This document shows, one piece after another, positions 34,737-44,557 of a stretch of DNA of 64,000 nt; position 1 is the first letter of the stretch; every line of letters starts with the position of its first letter. Source of the DNA: Rhizomicrobium electricum (GTDB lineage Bacteria > Pseudomonadota > Alphaproteobacteria > Micropepsales > Micropepsaceae). The notes below the pieces were generated by a model. It ran no database searches and was not told where the DNA came from. It was given only the letters and a program-made list of their open reading frames with translations. Position numbers and translations under genes: made by a program. Location of the stretch: positions 120,508-184,507 of the forward strand of contig NZ_JAASQS010000011.1 in the NCBI RefSeq assembly GCF_011762045.1, read 5' to 3'.

Positions 34737-35975
34737 ATGAATCTTCGTTGTGTCATCGCCATGGCGATCGCGGGATTGTGCGTGACTTTGCCCGTCGGGG
34801 CGGCATCGCATGCGGCTGATCCGACCTGGGGTGCAGCGTGGTATTCGCCGCCGTTCCCGCCGACATCCAATCTCATCTACAACGATGTGCGTGTGTTCAG
34901 TCACCAAACCGTTCGGCAAGTGGTCCGTCTGGAGGCAAGCGGCAATCGCGTGCGTCTCCGGCTGACAAACGAGATGGGCTTGTCGTCGGTCAAATTCGGG
35001 GCCGTGCATATCGCTATGTCCTCGCCGAATGGGGTCACCGAAGAAAAAACAGACAAGAAAGTTTTGTTTGGCGGCAAGCCGGATGGCGAGATCAAGCTGG
35101 GTGAGGCGCTCGTCAGCGATCCCGTCGAGTTCAAAGTCAAGGCCCATCAACTTGTTGCCGTATCCGTCTATTACCCGGGGCGCCTGTCGCCTTCCGGCCA
35201 TCTGGTTTCCTTGCGGCTGTCGAAGCCGGGCGATCATTCCGCGGAAACGGTGATGCCGTTTGTCGATATCAATCGGGCACCTTCTATTCTCTCGGGCATC
35301 GATGTGGAATCGCCAGAGCCGCGCAGCGTGCTTGTCGCCTTCGGCGATTCCATCACCGAGGGGGCGTGTTCCACTCCCGGCTGGAACAAGTCCTGGCCGC
35401 AGCAACTTGCCGTGCGCCTCTTGAAGTCTCGCCTCGGTGCCAGTTGGACGATCATCAATGCGGGCATCAGCGGTAATCGCCTGCTTTATGAAGGAGCGGG
35501 CCAGAAAGCGCTCGATCGTTTTGATCGCGACGTTTTGAGCATTGCGGGCCTGAGGTCGGTCGTTCTGCTGGAAGGTATCAATGATATCGGCGCGGGTTCC
35601 ACCGTCGATTCCGATACGGGACCACGAACGGTCGACGACATCATTGGAGCCTATAAGCAGCTTATCGATCGGACGCACGCCAGGGGCATCAAAATCTACG
35701 GCGGTACGCTGACACCTTATGCTGGGGCCGTCTATTTCAGTGCACAGGGTGAAGCCGTTCGCACCGCGGTCAATGCCTGGATCAAGACCTCTAGCGCGTT
35801 TGACGGGGTGATTGACTTCGACGCCGCGACGCGAGATCCGGAAATGCCATCCCACCTTATCGGCGCTTACCAGTGCGGGGACAACCTGCATCCAAACGAC
35901 GCCGGGTATGCGGCCATGGCCGATGCTGTCGACCTCGATCTGGTTACAGGATCGAAATCGAAGAAAGCGCGTTAA
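34737..35975 (+). CDS. SGNH/GDSL-family exported esterase
   Basis: This 412-residue exported hydrolase has a signal peptide (MNLRCVIAMAIAGLCVTLPVGAAS). An N-terminal beta domain of about 170 residues precedes the SGNH fold. Block I is VAFGDSITEGA with nucleophile S205, block II is INAGISGNRLL, block III is LLEGINDIGAG, and block V is DNLHPNDAGY with the Asp/His pair. Enzymes of this two-domain type in glycan loci usually deacetylate pectin or hemicellulose. A strong GGGAGGA site precedes the ATG. It lies 34 nt after GH106 and 13 nt before the next GH78, so one operon. A rhamnogalacturonan acetylesterase role is inference. Confidence 0.92.
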   Translation: MNLRCVIAMAIAGLCVTLPVGAASHAADPTWGAAWYSPPFPPTSNLIYNDVRVFSHQTVRQVVRLEASGNRVRLRLTNEMGLSSVKFGAVHIAMSSPNGVTEEKTDKKVLFGGKPDGEIKLGEALVSDPVEFKVKAHQLVAVSVYYPGRLSPSGHLVSLRLSKPGDHSAETVMPFVDINRAPSILSGIDVESPEPRSVLVAFGDSITEGACSTPGWNKSWPQQLAVRLLKSRLGASWTIINAGISGNRLLYEGAGQKALDRFDRDVLSIAGLRSVVLLEGINDIGAGSTVDSDTGPRTVDDIIGAYKQLIDRTHARGIKIYGGTLTPYAGAVYFSAQGEAVRTAVNAWIKTSSAFDGVIDFDAATRDPEMPSHLIGAYQCGDNLHPNDAGYAAMADAVDLDLVTGSKSKKAR

Positions 35976-35988
35976 GCAGGAGCCAATA

Positions 35989-38900
35989 ATGACCGACAGT
36001 TCAAAAGACGTCGCAGCTTCAGAACTGCTGGTCGCCGGCCTCAAGACCGAGTTCTTGGAGACGCCGATCGGGCTCGAAGTCGCCGCTCCGCGTTTTTCCT
36101 GGCGCCTTGTGGCTTCGCGACGGGACGTCCGGCAGACCGCCTATCGCGTTGTCGTCGCTTCGAGCCCTGATGTTCTTGCCACGGGCCAAGGTGATCTTTG
36201 GGATAGCGGCGTGGTCCGCACGGATCGCTGTTTCGAAGTTGGTTACGATGGTCTGCCGCTCAAGTCCCGCCAACGTGCGTTTTGGCGGTTATGGGTGTGG
36301 GACGATAAGGACGTCGTCGCCAGCGCGGAAAGCTGGTTCGAAATGGGTCTTCTGGAGCGCGCGGACTGGCTGGGAAGTTGGTTGACGGTCGAGGACGAAG
36401 AGGAAGCTGCGGATCGTGCCGCCGGTCTTCGTTGGATTTGGGCCGATGTCGCTCACGATAGCGCACCGGTTGGATTCCGCTTCCGCTTTGTTTTGTCTGA
36501 ACCGCCGCGTTGCGCCGAACTCCTTCTGTCGGTCAAGGACAAACTGCGCGGAGTTTGGATAAACGGTCTCCCCATTGATGTAGCAGGACCCGCTTACTGG
36601 GGCGCTATGCAAAAGATCCCCCTGACGCTTGAGCGCGGCGTCAATGTTCTTTGCGTAGAAGGCTCTGCATTGACGGAAGACTTTCTTCCGCCCGACGGTG
36701 GTGCGCTTTCCGCAATTGTGCGAATTGACACCAACGACAGCAATGTCCTGCGGCTGACATCGGGGCCGCAATGGCGTGCCGGAAAATGCGACGGCAGCGC
36801 GTGGCTCTCTCCCGGCTTCGATGATTCTGGTTGGTTGCCGGCAGTTCCGACTAAGGCGAGAACGCAATGCGAGCCGCTGCCTGCTTACCCGGCGCGTCTG
36901 CTGCGTAGAGAATTCTCGCTCGTCAAACCGATTGCGCGAGCCCGTCTTTATGCGACCGCTCTCGGTGTCTATGAGGCGTTCGTCAACGGCCGTGACGTCA
37001 CGGATGCGCGCTTGACGCCGGAGATCAGTACGGCTTCCGACCATGTCTTCTACCAGTGCTTTGATGTCACCGACCTTGTCCGCCCGGGCGTCAACGCCGT
37101 CGGCCTTCATGTCGGAGATGGTTGGTACGCCGGGGCGCTCGCTTGGCGCAACGAGCGCTATGCCTTAGGCGACGGACCAAAACGTGTGTTGGCCCAGCTC
37201 GTTGTCGATTATGTCGACGGCAGTCGCGAGGTAGTCGCCACGGATTCCAGTTGGCGCACGCATGCTTCGCACATCCTGTCGTCGGAAATCTACAACGGCG
37301 AGCGTGTGGATGCACGGCGTGCTTTGTTGGGTTGGTGCGAGGCCGGCTTTGACGATTCCAATTGGCAAGCAGCGAAACCGGCCAGTGCACCGGTTGGCAA
37401 GCTGGTGGCGATGACAAGCCCGCCGATCCGCGAACGCTATGCCCTTGAGCCGGTGGCAGTAAAAGAGGTGCGTCCTGGGACGTACGTCTACGACTTTGGC
37501 CAGAATTTTTCCGGCTGGACGAGAGCGACCGTCGCCGGATCGGCCGGCACGACCGTAACGCTGCGCCACGCCGAAATCTTGTTGCCGGATGGCGAGGTCG
37601 ACCAGTCGAATTTGCGCGGAGCGGCGGCGACCGACAGCTATGTTCTTCGCGGTGATCCCCAAGGTGAGACCTTCGAGCCACGTTTCACGTATCATGGCTT
37701 TCGCTATGTCCAATGCAATGAGGCGGCGAAAGTCGAAGGGATCGTCGCGCACAGCAGCTTGCCCGAGACCGGTGCGATCAGGATCGAAAACCGGATGATC
37801 CAGTCGCTTTGCGACAACACGCTATGGAGCCAGCGGTCGAATTTCTTCGGTGTGCCGACGGATTGTCCTCAGCGTGATGAGCGTTTGGGATGGTTGGGCG
37901 ACATTCAGGTTTTTCTCGATGCCGCCTGTTTCGCAATGGACACGGATTCGTTTATCCGCCGCTTCCTTTGCGAGGTGCGGGCGGCACAATCTCTCGAAGG
38001 GGCCTATCCCGTGGTAGCGCCGCAACCGCGCAGCTTTCCTTATATGTATACGGCCGGTTGGAGCGAAGCCGGCATCATTTTGCCTTGGACGCTCAACGAG
38101 CGCTACGGAGACACGCGCGTTATCGAAGAGAACTGGGACGCGATGTGCCGTTGGATGGATTTCATCGCGGCCGCGAATCCGGATTGGCTTTGGCGCCACC
38201 GGCGAGGTCTCGATCTCGGGGATTGGCTCTCGGTGGATGCCGTTCAGCCGGCAGACGAGACGACGCCGCGGCTGTTGGCGGCAACCGCTTTTTGGGCCTA
38301 TTCGGCACAACTGATGGCGGAGATGGCGGCGGAGACCGGACGCGAAGCGGATGTGCGGCGGTTCGCGGATCAGCATCGGGCCATCGCTTCGGCATTCCGC
38401 AACGCGTTTGTCACTGCGGACGGTGTCGTCGGCAACGGCAGCCAGACAAGTTACGTCTTGGCGCTGAAGTTCGGTCTCGTGCCGGAGCATTTGCGGGAGG
38501 CAGCCGCAGCCCATCTCGTCGCCGAGATTGCCGGTCGCGGCATGACGCTTTCCACCGGCTTTTTGGGAACGCCTTATCTGCTTGACGTTTTGTGCGATCA
38601 TGGTCAGGCGGAAACTGCCGGGGCGTTGCTCCTGCAGACCGCATATCCGTCTTGGGGTTACATGATCAGGTCCGGCGCTACGACGATCTGGGAACGCTGG
38701 AACGGCGATGTCGGCGATATATCGATGAACTCCTACAGCCACTATGCGTTGGGTGCCGTGGTTGGATTCATTTATCGGCGCCTGGCAGGCATTGCGCCCG
38801 GCGCGGCAGGGTTTCGTCGGATTGTCGTGAACCCGCTGTTCGATCCGAAAATCGGCAGAGTCGAAGGTGAATACGATTCCTGCCTCGGCCGCATTGCCAC

Positions 38901-39105
38901 CAGGGTTGATGGTGATGATGCCGGTGTGTCGCGTCTGATGCTGACGGTTCCTCCCAATGCAGTTGCAGAGGTGCATCTTCCAGGAGGACGCCGCTGGCGC
39001 GAAGGCGGCAGACCGCTGAACGTTTGCGCAGATATCCGCATCGTCGATGCCGACGGCTTGGTCCTCGAAGTTGGATCCGGCGACTATTGTTTCAAAGTAC
39101 AATAA
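35989..39105 (+). CDS. Cytoplasmic GH78 alpha-L-rhamnosidase
   Basis: This 1,038-residue GH78 enzyme starts at the ATG at 35989 after AGCAGGAG. It has no signal peptide (MTDSSKDVAASELLVAGLKT), so it should act inside the cell. The N-terminal beta domain (LETPIGLEVAAPRFSWRLV) is followed by a Rham_N domain (LYATALGVYEAFVNGRDVTDARLTPE, YVYDFGQNFSGWTRATV). The catalytic barrel has VPTDCPQRDERLGWLGDIQVF and GWSEAGIILPW. It is a paralogue of the exported GH78 at 22467. The MFS transporter starts 16 nt later, suggesting that short rhamnosylated compounds are imported and finished in the cytoplasm. Confidence 0.94.
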   Translation: MTDSSKDVAASELLVAGLKTEFLETPIGLEVAAPRFSWRLVASRRDVRQTAYRVVVASSPDVLATGQGDLWDSGVVRTDRCFEVGYDGLPLKSRQRAFWRLWVWDDKDVVASAESWFEMGLLERADWLGSWLTVEDEEEAADRAAGLRWIWADVAHDSAPVGFRFRFVLSEPPRCAELLLSVKDKLRGVWINGLPIDVAGPAYWGAMQKIPLTLERGVNVLCVEGSALTEDFLPPDGGALSAIVRIDTNDSNVLRLTSGPQWRAGKCDGSAWLSPGFDDSGWLPAVPTKARTQCEPLPAYPARLLRREFSLVKPIARARLYATALGVYEAFVNGRDVTDARLTPEISTASDHVFYQCFDVTDLVRPGVNAVGLHVGDGWYAGALAWRNERYALGDGPKRVLAQLVVDYVDGSREVVATDSSWRTHASHILSSEIYNGERVDARRALLGWCEAGFDDSNWQAAKPASAPVGKLVAMTSPPIRERYALEPVAVKEVRPGTYVYDFGQNFSGWTRATVAGSAGTTVTLRHAEILLPDGEVDQSNLRGAAATDSYVLRGDPQGETFEPRFTYHGFRYVQCNEAAKVEGIVAHSSLPETGAIRIENRMIQSLCDNTLWSQRSNFFGVPTDCPQRDERLGWLGDIQVFLDAACFAMDTDSFIRRFLCEVRAAQSLEGAYPVVAPQPRSFPYMYTAGWSEAGIILPWTLNERYGDTRVIEENWDAMCRWMDFIAAANPDWLWRHRRGLDLGDWLSVDAVQPADETTPRLLAATAFWAYSAQLMAEMAAETGREADVRRFADQHRAIASAFRNAFVTADGVVGNGSQTSYVLALKFGLVPEHLREAAAAHLVAEIAGRGMTLSTGFLGTPYLLDVLCDHGQAETAGALLLQTAYPSWGYMIRSGATTIWERWNGDVGDISMNSYSHYALGAVVGFIYRRLAGIAPGAAGFRRIVVNPLFDPKIGRVEGEYDSCLGRIATRVDGDDAGVSRLMLTVPPNAVAEVHLPGGRRWREGGRPLNVCADIRIVDADGLVLEVGSGDYCFKVQ

Positions 39106-39121
39106 AAAGGGAAGGCGCGTC

Positions 39122-40378
39122 ATGAGCAAGGAAGGGGGAGCACGCGACGATACGGGCTGGAAAGGCACGATACTCGCAGCGATTGCCAACTATATCGATG
39201 CGGGTTCGATCGTCGCCAGCGCCGCGACGCTGTCGATCTGGGTGGAGCAGTATCATCTGAGCACGCCGTTTGTCGGTTTGCTCGGCGCTATCGGCGCCAA
39301 TTCCATATCGGCCGGCATCGGGGCGATAGTCGGTGGCCGGTTGTGTGACTTGTTTGGTCGCAGACGGATCTATCTCGCCAATATGGCGTTCTACGCCGTC
39401 GGTATGATGTGGCTGGTCTTTGCAGTTGCGCCTTGGATGATTGTCGCCGGATTTATCCAGGTCGGCTTGGCGGTTGGGGCGGCGGTACCCGCATCGTGGT
39501 CGCTTATTGCCGATCAGGCTCCTCAAGGCGCCCGCGGCCAGCGCAGCGGATTGGCGCAGGTTCTTTGGTATTTGGGACCTGTGGTCGTGCTTCTGGCCTC
39601 GTTAGCCCTGATGCCGCTTGGCATGTTGGGTGCAAGGATCGTTTTCGCCCACCTTGCTATTCTTGCGGTCGGCTTGATGCTCATGCGTTCCGGCATGCAC
39701 GAATCCGAGCGTTGGGCCGCGGCAAAGGCCGAAGCAGGTGCCGAGGCCGCGAAGCTTGCCGGCGTGAAAGAGCTGCTGAAGCGCAAGCATCTGCGGTCGA
39801 TGCTGTTTCTGGTCGGCATGTATGGGGCTTGGAACCTCTGGGCCGGAACCAATGGGTTTTTCCTACCGTATATTCTGCACACGGTCGGCGCCCAGACCCA
39901 GGCGGCAAGTATTGCGTTCCAGGCGTTGAGTTTCACGGTGGGTATTTTCTCGATCGTCTTCATCTTCATGCGATGGTCCGATCGCGTCAATCAGCGGATG
40001 ATGTTCGTGACCGGCGCCGTTGTGGGGACGGCTGGGATGGCGGTGATGGCGCTGTTTCCACTCACCACGCCGGTGGCGCTGACCTATGTCGTGCTTACGT
40101 CGCTCGGCGGCGGCTTCGGAGCGCAACCCTTCTTTCAATTGTGGAGCGCCGAGCTTTTTCCCACGCTGCTGCGCAGCACGGCCCAGGGCATCGCGTTTGC
40201 CATTGTGCGGATCGGACTCGGCGTCTGGAGTTTCTTCGTTCCGATCCTGACGGCGACGGGATTCACGACCTTGGCCTGGATTCTCACGGGATTTCAGGCC
40301 GCCAGCGGCATCATCGGCATCATCTGGGCGCCGCGTAACGAGGGAAAATCTCTCGAGCAAATACAGGCCGAACTGTAG
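39122..40378 (+). CDS. MFS sugar or oligosaccharide transporter
   Basis: This 418-residue protein has about 12 transmembrane helices. The loop 2-3 MFS signature is present (GGRLCDLFGRRRIYL), with a longer cytoplasmic loop of charged residues near the middle (ESERWAAAKAEAGAEAAKLAGVKELLKRKHLRS). Overall it resembles the sugar-porter-like branch (QPFFQLWSAELFPTLLRSTAQGIAF). The ATG at 39122 has GGGAAGG upstream. As the last gene of the GH106 operon and directly after a cytoplasmic rhamnosidase, it probably imports rhamnose-containing mono- or disaccharides. It ends before a bidirectional terminator. Substrate unproven. Confidence 0.92.
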   Translation: MSKEGGARDDTGWKGTILAAIANYIDAGSIVASAATLSIWVEQYHLSTPFVGLLGAIGANSISAGIGAIVGGRLCDLFGRRRIYLANMAFYAVGMMWLVFAVAPWMIVAGFIQVGLAVGAAVPASWSLIADQAPQGARGQRSGLAQVLWYLGPVVVLLASLALMPLGMLGARIVFAHLAILAVGLMLMRSGMHESERWAAAKAEAGAEAAKLAGVKELLKRKHLRSMLFLVGMYGAWNLWAGTNGFFLPYILHTVGAQTQAASIAFQALSFTVGIFSIVFIFMRWSDRVNQRMMFVTGAVVGTAGMAVMALFPLTTPVALTYVVLTSLGGGFGAQPFFQLWSAELFPTLLRSTAQGIAFAIVRIGLGVWSFFVPILTATGFTTLAWILTGFQAASGIIGIIWAPRNEGKSLEQIQAEL

Positions 40379-40404
40379 GACATCTTCAACGCTGGCATCC
40401 AAAT

Positions 40405-40454
40405 GCAAAAAAGGGCGCTTCCCCGCTTACCCGGCGAGGAAACGCCCTTTTTGC
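40405..40454. terminator. Bidirectional intrinsic terminator
   Basis: GCAAAAAAGGGCG (40405-40417) pairs with CGCCCTTTTTGC (40443-40454) around a 25-nt loop. The A-tract on one side and the T-tract on the other suit termination of both the MFS transcript (rightward) and the GH127 transcript (leftward), whose genes converge here. Confidence 0.8.
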
Positions 40455-40464
40455 TTCAATCCCG

Positions 40465-42249
40465 TCAACCCAGCTTGTGATACGTATCGTATGCTTCTTG
40501 ATCGACGAGGTGGAACGGCACGAAGCTCTTTTCGCGGCCGTTGCTCTTCGGTGTTCCGTCTGGCGCCAGCGCCGTCAGGTTCTGATCGGGCGCCGCGGTA
40601 TGGCGCGCCGAGGCTGCGGTCGGCTCCGCACTGACGTACATCACCGGTCCCTTCATCAGGGCGACGATATCGGGATGCTTGTCGTCGATCGGCAGCATGC
40701 GCTGGTTTTGCGGCAAGGTCAGCTCGACGATATCGCCGCTTTTCCATGATCTCTCGATCAGAGCAAACTGGCCGGCGGCGGCGTGGATCGCGATCGGTTC
40801 GCCGTTGACGAGAACGCTCGATTTGCCGGCAATCCATCCCGGAATCCGCAAGGCGAGGGTGAATTTCTCCGCCCGGGCCAGCGTGATGCGGAGCGTCGTC
40901 TTGTCGGCATAGGGGAAGTCCGTTTCCTGGCGCAGCGTGACGGTCTGGCCGTGCAGCAACCAGCGCACCTGCGAAGGCGTATACAGGTTCACGTAGAGCC
41001 GGTCCGGGCCGTGGAAATAGATGTCGAGCGGATAATCGGCAACGCACTGGGCCAGCGTGCCCGAGCAGCACGGCCATTTGCGCGGGTAGTATTCCTTTTT
41101 CGAGGCGGGCCCGTAGCTGGAATAGTAGGGGTAATTGCCGTCGTTATCGGGCTTCCTTACGGCGAGGATGGTGTTGAAGAGGTCGCGTTCCAGGCCGTCG
41201 CCGTAACGGGCATCGCCGGTAAAGCGTAGAAGATACCGGGCAAGTTTGGTGTTCGCGTAGCTGCCGCATGGCGTTTCAAAATGCGCCTTGGTGCTGAACA
41301 GACTCTTGTAGAGAGCACCGGTGTGCGGAACGACGAATTGCTCCTCCGGTCCCCAGCCGCCCGAAGCGTAGCGTTGGAGTTCGAGGAAATGCCAGGCATT
41401 GACCAGAGCATTCTTGTATTTGTCGTCTCCGATTTCGAGATAGGCCGCGGCGCCGGAACTGAGACAGATGGCGTGGCTGTAGGCATGGGCATGGGGCAGA
41501 ACGTCTTGACCCTTAGACAGTGGATCGAAGAATTCCTTGTTGAGCAGATAGTGCTCGCCCAGGGCTCGGAACTTGTTGTCGCCTGTGACACGAGCCGCGG
41601 CGAACATGTTTTCCGACAGGACGTAGGTTTCGTCGTAGGGCGGATCTTTTTTGCCGTTTCTATCCCGACTGATGGGAGAAACGAACGGCTTTGCGCCCTG
41701 CCAAACGCGCGGCAGAAGGTCCGCAGCCTCATGCACATGGCTGAGATCGTAGGCGTCGATCAGGCCGATGGCATGCTTGTCGTAGACATAGGCCGCCCAT
41801 TGCTTTTCGGTTCCGGGACCGGCGAACGGATTGGGATTGCGGGCGATGATCTTGGCAAACTCGCCGACGAGAGTGGCCACCTTGGCATGAAAAGCGGCAT
41901 CGCCGGTGGTACTGCCGAAGCGGGCCAGACCGGAAATGTATTGGCCCAGTGTCAGTCCGGGTACGAAGCCGTCGGCGTCATACCAGCCGCCCATGTCCTT
42001 GCCCGGTGCTTCCAGTCCGGCGTGCTGACGGTACACCTTAAGCAGCTGGTCGTTATCGAGCGCCAGGAAGTGCGCCTTCATCCAGTTGTATTGTTCCCCC
42101 AAGGGACCGCCCGTCAGCGTAACGTCGGAATAGGCGAATTCCTGCATCACTTCGCGACCGGCATGGCGGGTGGGCTTGGCGGCAGCGCCGCCCAGGACGG
42201 TGGCGACCGTCGCGCCTTTTAGCACGCTCCTGCGGCAGACTTCGAACAT
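40465..42249 (-). CDS. GH127 (DUF1680) beta-L-arabinofuranosidase-like enzyme
   Basis: This 594-residue protein is of the GH127 family. A Tat-like leader (CRRSVLKGATVATVLGGAAA) precedes an alpha/alpha barrel. The zinc-thiolate active site of the family is readable: E325 and C328 (HFETPCGSYANT), and C394/C395 (KWPCCSGTLAQC). One of the paired cysteines is the unusual nucleophile in characterised members. C-terminal beta domains follow (VLVNGEPIAI). The enzyme would remove beta-L-arabinofuranose or a related sugar from pectic side chains. It starts 28 nt after the GH-A gene and is the final gene of the kinase-DeoR-aldolase-hydrolase transcript. Confidence 0.92.
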   Translation of the reverse strand: MFEVCRRSVLKGATVATVLGGAAAKPTRHAGREVMQEFAYSDVTLTGGPLGEQYNWMKAHFLALDNDQLLKVYRQHAGLEAPGKDMGGWYDADGFVPGLTLGQYISGLARFGSTTGDAAFHAKVATLVGEFAKIIARNPNPFAGPGTEKQWAAYVYDKHAIGLIDAYDLSHVHEAADLLPRVWQGAKPFVSPISRDRNGKKDPPYDETYVLSENMFAAARVTGDNKFRALGEHYLLNKEFFDPLSKGQDVLPHAHAYSHAICLSSGAAAYLEIGDDKYKNALVNAWHFLELQRYASGGWGPEEQFVVPHTGALYKSLFSTKAHFETPCGSYANTKLARYLLRFTGDARYGDGLERDLFNTILAVRKPDNDGNYPYYSSYGPASKKEYYPRKWPCCSGTLAQCVADYPLDIYFHGPDRLYVNLYTPSQVRWLLHGQTVTLRQETDFPYADKTTLRITLARAEKFTLALRIPGWIAGKSSVLVNGEPIAIHAAAGQFALIERSWKSGDIVELTLPQNQRMLPIDDKHPDIVALMKGPVMYVSAEPTAASARHTAAPDQNLTALAPDGTPKSNGREKSFVPFHLVDQEAYDTYHKLG

Positions 42250-42277
42250 GGCGGACCTCTTGGTGCCGGACTCCCGG

Positions 42278-44518
42278 CTAGCGAGTAACGGAAACCAGAT
42301 AATTCGTTGCGGCCGGGGTTCCGGCAGTAAATTCCCATCCGTCTTCGAGCATTCGCGCGTCGATGGGAGCGAGCTGCCGTCCGGCGCCGTCGATGGGCGT
42401 GACGGTCACCTTCACCGCGCCTTCGAGGTTCTTGAGCAAAATCCATCCCGTTACGGGCTCGATCAGCGTCGGGGCGTCGCCCCACTTCGCCATCATGGCT
42501 TTGCGGCTGTCCCAGGCGGAGCCGGAATTGCGCGAATAGGCGACGGCCACAAGCATCATGCGATCGCAAACGGAGAGCGCCTTGCCGTCGAGCGAACTCA
42601 ACGCGACGGTGGCGAACTCGTTGGTGATGTCGGTACTCAGGTGGGGCGTATTGCCGTTCTTGCGTGCCGTCTCGGCGGTGAAGCCCGAAATGATTTCGGT
42701 GCGCTCGGATTTGGTGGTCAGAAAGCCGGTGTGCTCTCCCGCTGCATGCCAACGCAGCTCGCCCGTGTCGCTGAGAATGTCGTCGCCCTGCGGCAGCGAG
42801 ATCTTTTCCAGCGGTTCGCAGTCGAGGCAGCGGATGCGGGAGCCGTGTTGAAGGGGCAAAGTGAGCGGGAAGTCGGACGTGAAATAGGGTTTGGCATTCG
42901 CTGGAGCCCTGGCCGTTTCGTCGACCTCCGACCTGGAATAGCTGCGCGCCACGACTTTCCGGGCTGCCTTTATGTCGTGGCGCAGGAAGGTCAGGGCTCC
43001 GAGCGGAATTTCGGCGATCTTGACCGGGTCCTGGGCGATGTCGAAGAAATCGCCGATGGTCGGCTTCCACTGCCCATTCAGTTTGGGCTCCATGCTGTAG
43101 AAGAAGACGGCGTCCCAATCCTGAAAGGCGGCATAGCTGGCGATGACGGGGATCATCTCGCTGCCGTAATCGTTGGGGAACGGCTCGTTGATCTCGCTGA
43201 CGGTGAACGGCTTTCCGGCCATCGCGGTGCGCGCCAGCTTTACGAGCATCGAATGCTGCGGATCGTCGAGCATCGGCGTGGCGCGCCGTCCGTAGATGGC
43301 GGGATGCTGCCAATAAGAGTGGGCATCCTGAACCTCCATTTTGGAGGTCGAGCGCAGCAACGGCAGACCGGAAATGAAATAGGTGTGATCGGCTGTCGGA
43401 ATGATCGGGACCTTCACGCCGAGGTCCTTGCGCAGATAGTCGCTCATGTCTGAGAAGAATGCGGTTTCGACGTGTGCCAGGAATTCCGCTTCCGCATGGA
43501 AGCGGTCGGCCGGTGCGGCGGAGAAGTCACCTCGGCGCAGGAGTTCGACCGGTTGGCCGGCGGGGATGGCCCAGGTCCGACGCATTTTCTCCAGTTGGAC
43601 CGGCTTGTAGGTCTGGCACAGCCAGTCGTTGTACTGCGTCGTCAGCAGCGTCTTGTAATGCGGCGTCAAATCGAGCTGGAGCCGCGGCGCTTCTTTTTCG
43701 TTTTCACCGCGCAGCCAGTTGCGCATCCAGAATTCCGTCAGCGAATTCTCGTTGACGATTTCGACCACCGCCACGGCGGGTTCGTCGCTGTAGGCGGTCT
43801 TGGTGTACGGATTGACGTGTTTGATCAGGGCGCGGGCATATTCTTTCTGCCGTGCGATGAGTTCGGGGCCGAAATACGTAAATCCCTTGGCGACCCCGAT
43901 GAGATCGTGATCGGGCACGCCGTCGCCGCCGAGATAGGAACGGCCGACGTTCAGGTTGAGATCGACGTAAATGCCGAGGCTCTTCAGGCGGTAGACCATG
44001 TAGTCGAGCCGGTCGAGCTGCTCGGGATCGAAGGATTTTGTATCGCTGCGGCTGCTGTCGATCAGTCCGGCAGGCCGGTACGAAAGCGGCTCTTTCGCCG
44101 GCTCCCCGTTGGGAGTGGCACCGCCTTGGCCGTGAACGGGCATCGGCGTGTTGGGCAGATCGAGGAAATGCAGGCGAACGCAATTGATGCCCAGACGCGC
44201 CAGCGTTCTGGCGTAAACGTCGGCGCTTGCCTTGGGCGGCAGCAGAGCGGAGCCCGGTGTCCAGCCGCTGAGATTGACACCCCAGCAACGGAACCGTTGC
44301 CCGTCCGCATGAGCCAAGTGGCCGTCTTTAATGCGAATGAAGCCGCGGTCGCCGGCCGTCTTCTCGAGCAGGAAACTCACGTCCAGCGGCGACTGGGCAT
44401 GATGCTCGTGGTCGACAACGAACGGCTGAAGAGCAGGAGCCGCAACGGCGGACATGCAAAAAAGGGCACTGCTCATTAGCAGGGCTGAAATGCGCATCCT
44501 GCTCATACGGGTAGACAT
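42278..44518 (-). CDS. Exported clan GH-A glycoside hydrolase (GH5-like)
   Basis: This 746-residue exported protein has a signal peptide ending near CMSAVAAPA. The catalytic TIM barrel is of cellulase (GH5/GH39-like) type: FRCWGVNLSGW, LGINCVRLHFLD. Acid/base E257 lies in VVEIVNENSL and nucleophile E442 in FTVSEINEPFPND. A C-terminal beta domain of about 250 residues follows (GWEFTAGTPAATNYLVSV). I cannot place it in a numbered family with certainty. The start at 44518 has AAAGGCAG upstream; ATGs at 44506 and 44497 are alternatives. It lies 39 nt after the aldolase gene and 28 nt before GH127. Substrate unknown; an endo-acting enzyme on the pectic backbone or galactan would fit. Confidence 0.82.
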   Translation of the reverse strand: MSTRMSRMRISALLMSSALFCMSAVAAPALQPFVVDHEHHAQSPLDVSFLLEKTAGDRGFIRIKDGHLAHADGQRFRCWGVNLSGWTPGSALLPPKASADVYARTLARLGINCVRLHFLDLPNTPMPVHGQGGATPNGEPAKEPLSYRPAGLIDSSRSDTKSFDPEQLDRLDYMVYRLKSLGIYVDLNLNVGRSYLGGDGVPDHDLIGVAKGFTYFGPELIARQKEYARALIKHVNPYTKTAYSDEPAVAVVEIVNENSLTEFWMRNWLRGENEKEAPRLQLDLTPHYKTLLTTQYNDWLCQTYKPVQLEKMRRTWAIPAGQPVELLRRGDFSAAPADRFHAEAEFLAHVETAFFSDMSDYLRKDLGVKVPIIPTADHTYFISGLPLLRSTSKMEVQDAHSYWQHPAIYGRRATPMLDDPQHSMLVKLARTAMAGKPFTVSEINEPFPNDYGSEMIPVIASYAAFQDWDAVFFYSMEPKLNGQWKPTIGDFFDIAQDPVKIAEIPLGALTFLRHDIKAARKVVARSYSRSEVDETARAPANAKPYFTSDFPLTLPLQHGSRIRCLDCEPLEKISLPQGDDILSDTGELRWHAAGEHTGFLTTKSERTEIISGFTAETARKNGNTPHLSTDITNEFATVALSSLDGKALSVCDRMMLVAVAYSRNSGSAWDSRKAMMAKWGDAPTLIEPVTGWILLKNLEGAVKVTVTPIDGAGRQLAPIDARMLEDGWEFTAGTPAATNYLVSVTR

Positions 44519-44557
44519 GGCATCTGCCTTTCGCGCGTTGCGAGCGCGGTATTTCGA

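Noticed and set aside
37822..39189. 455-residue minus-strand frame opposite the cytoplasmic GH78
   Set aside because: The GH78 frame has clear catalytic motifs over the same bases; the antisense protein has no family features or ribosome site.
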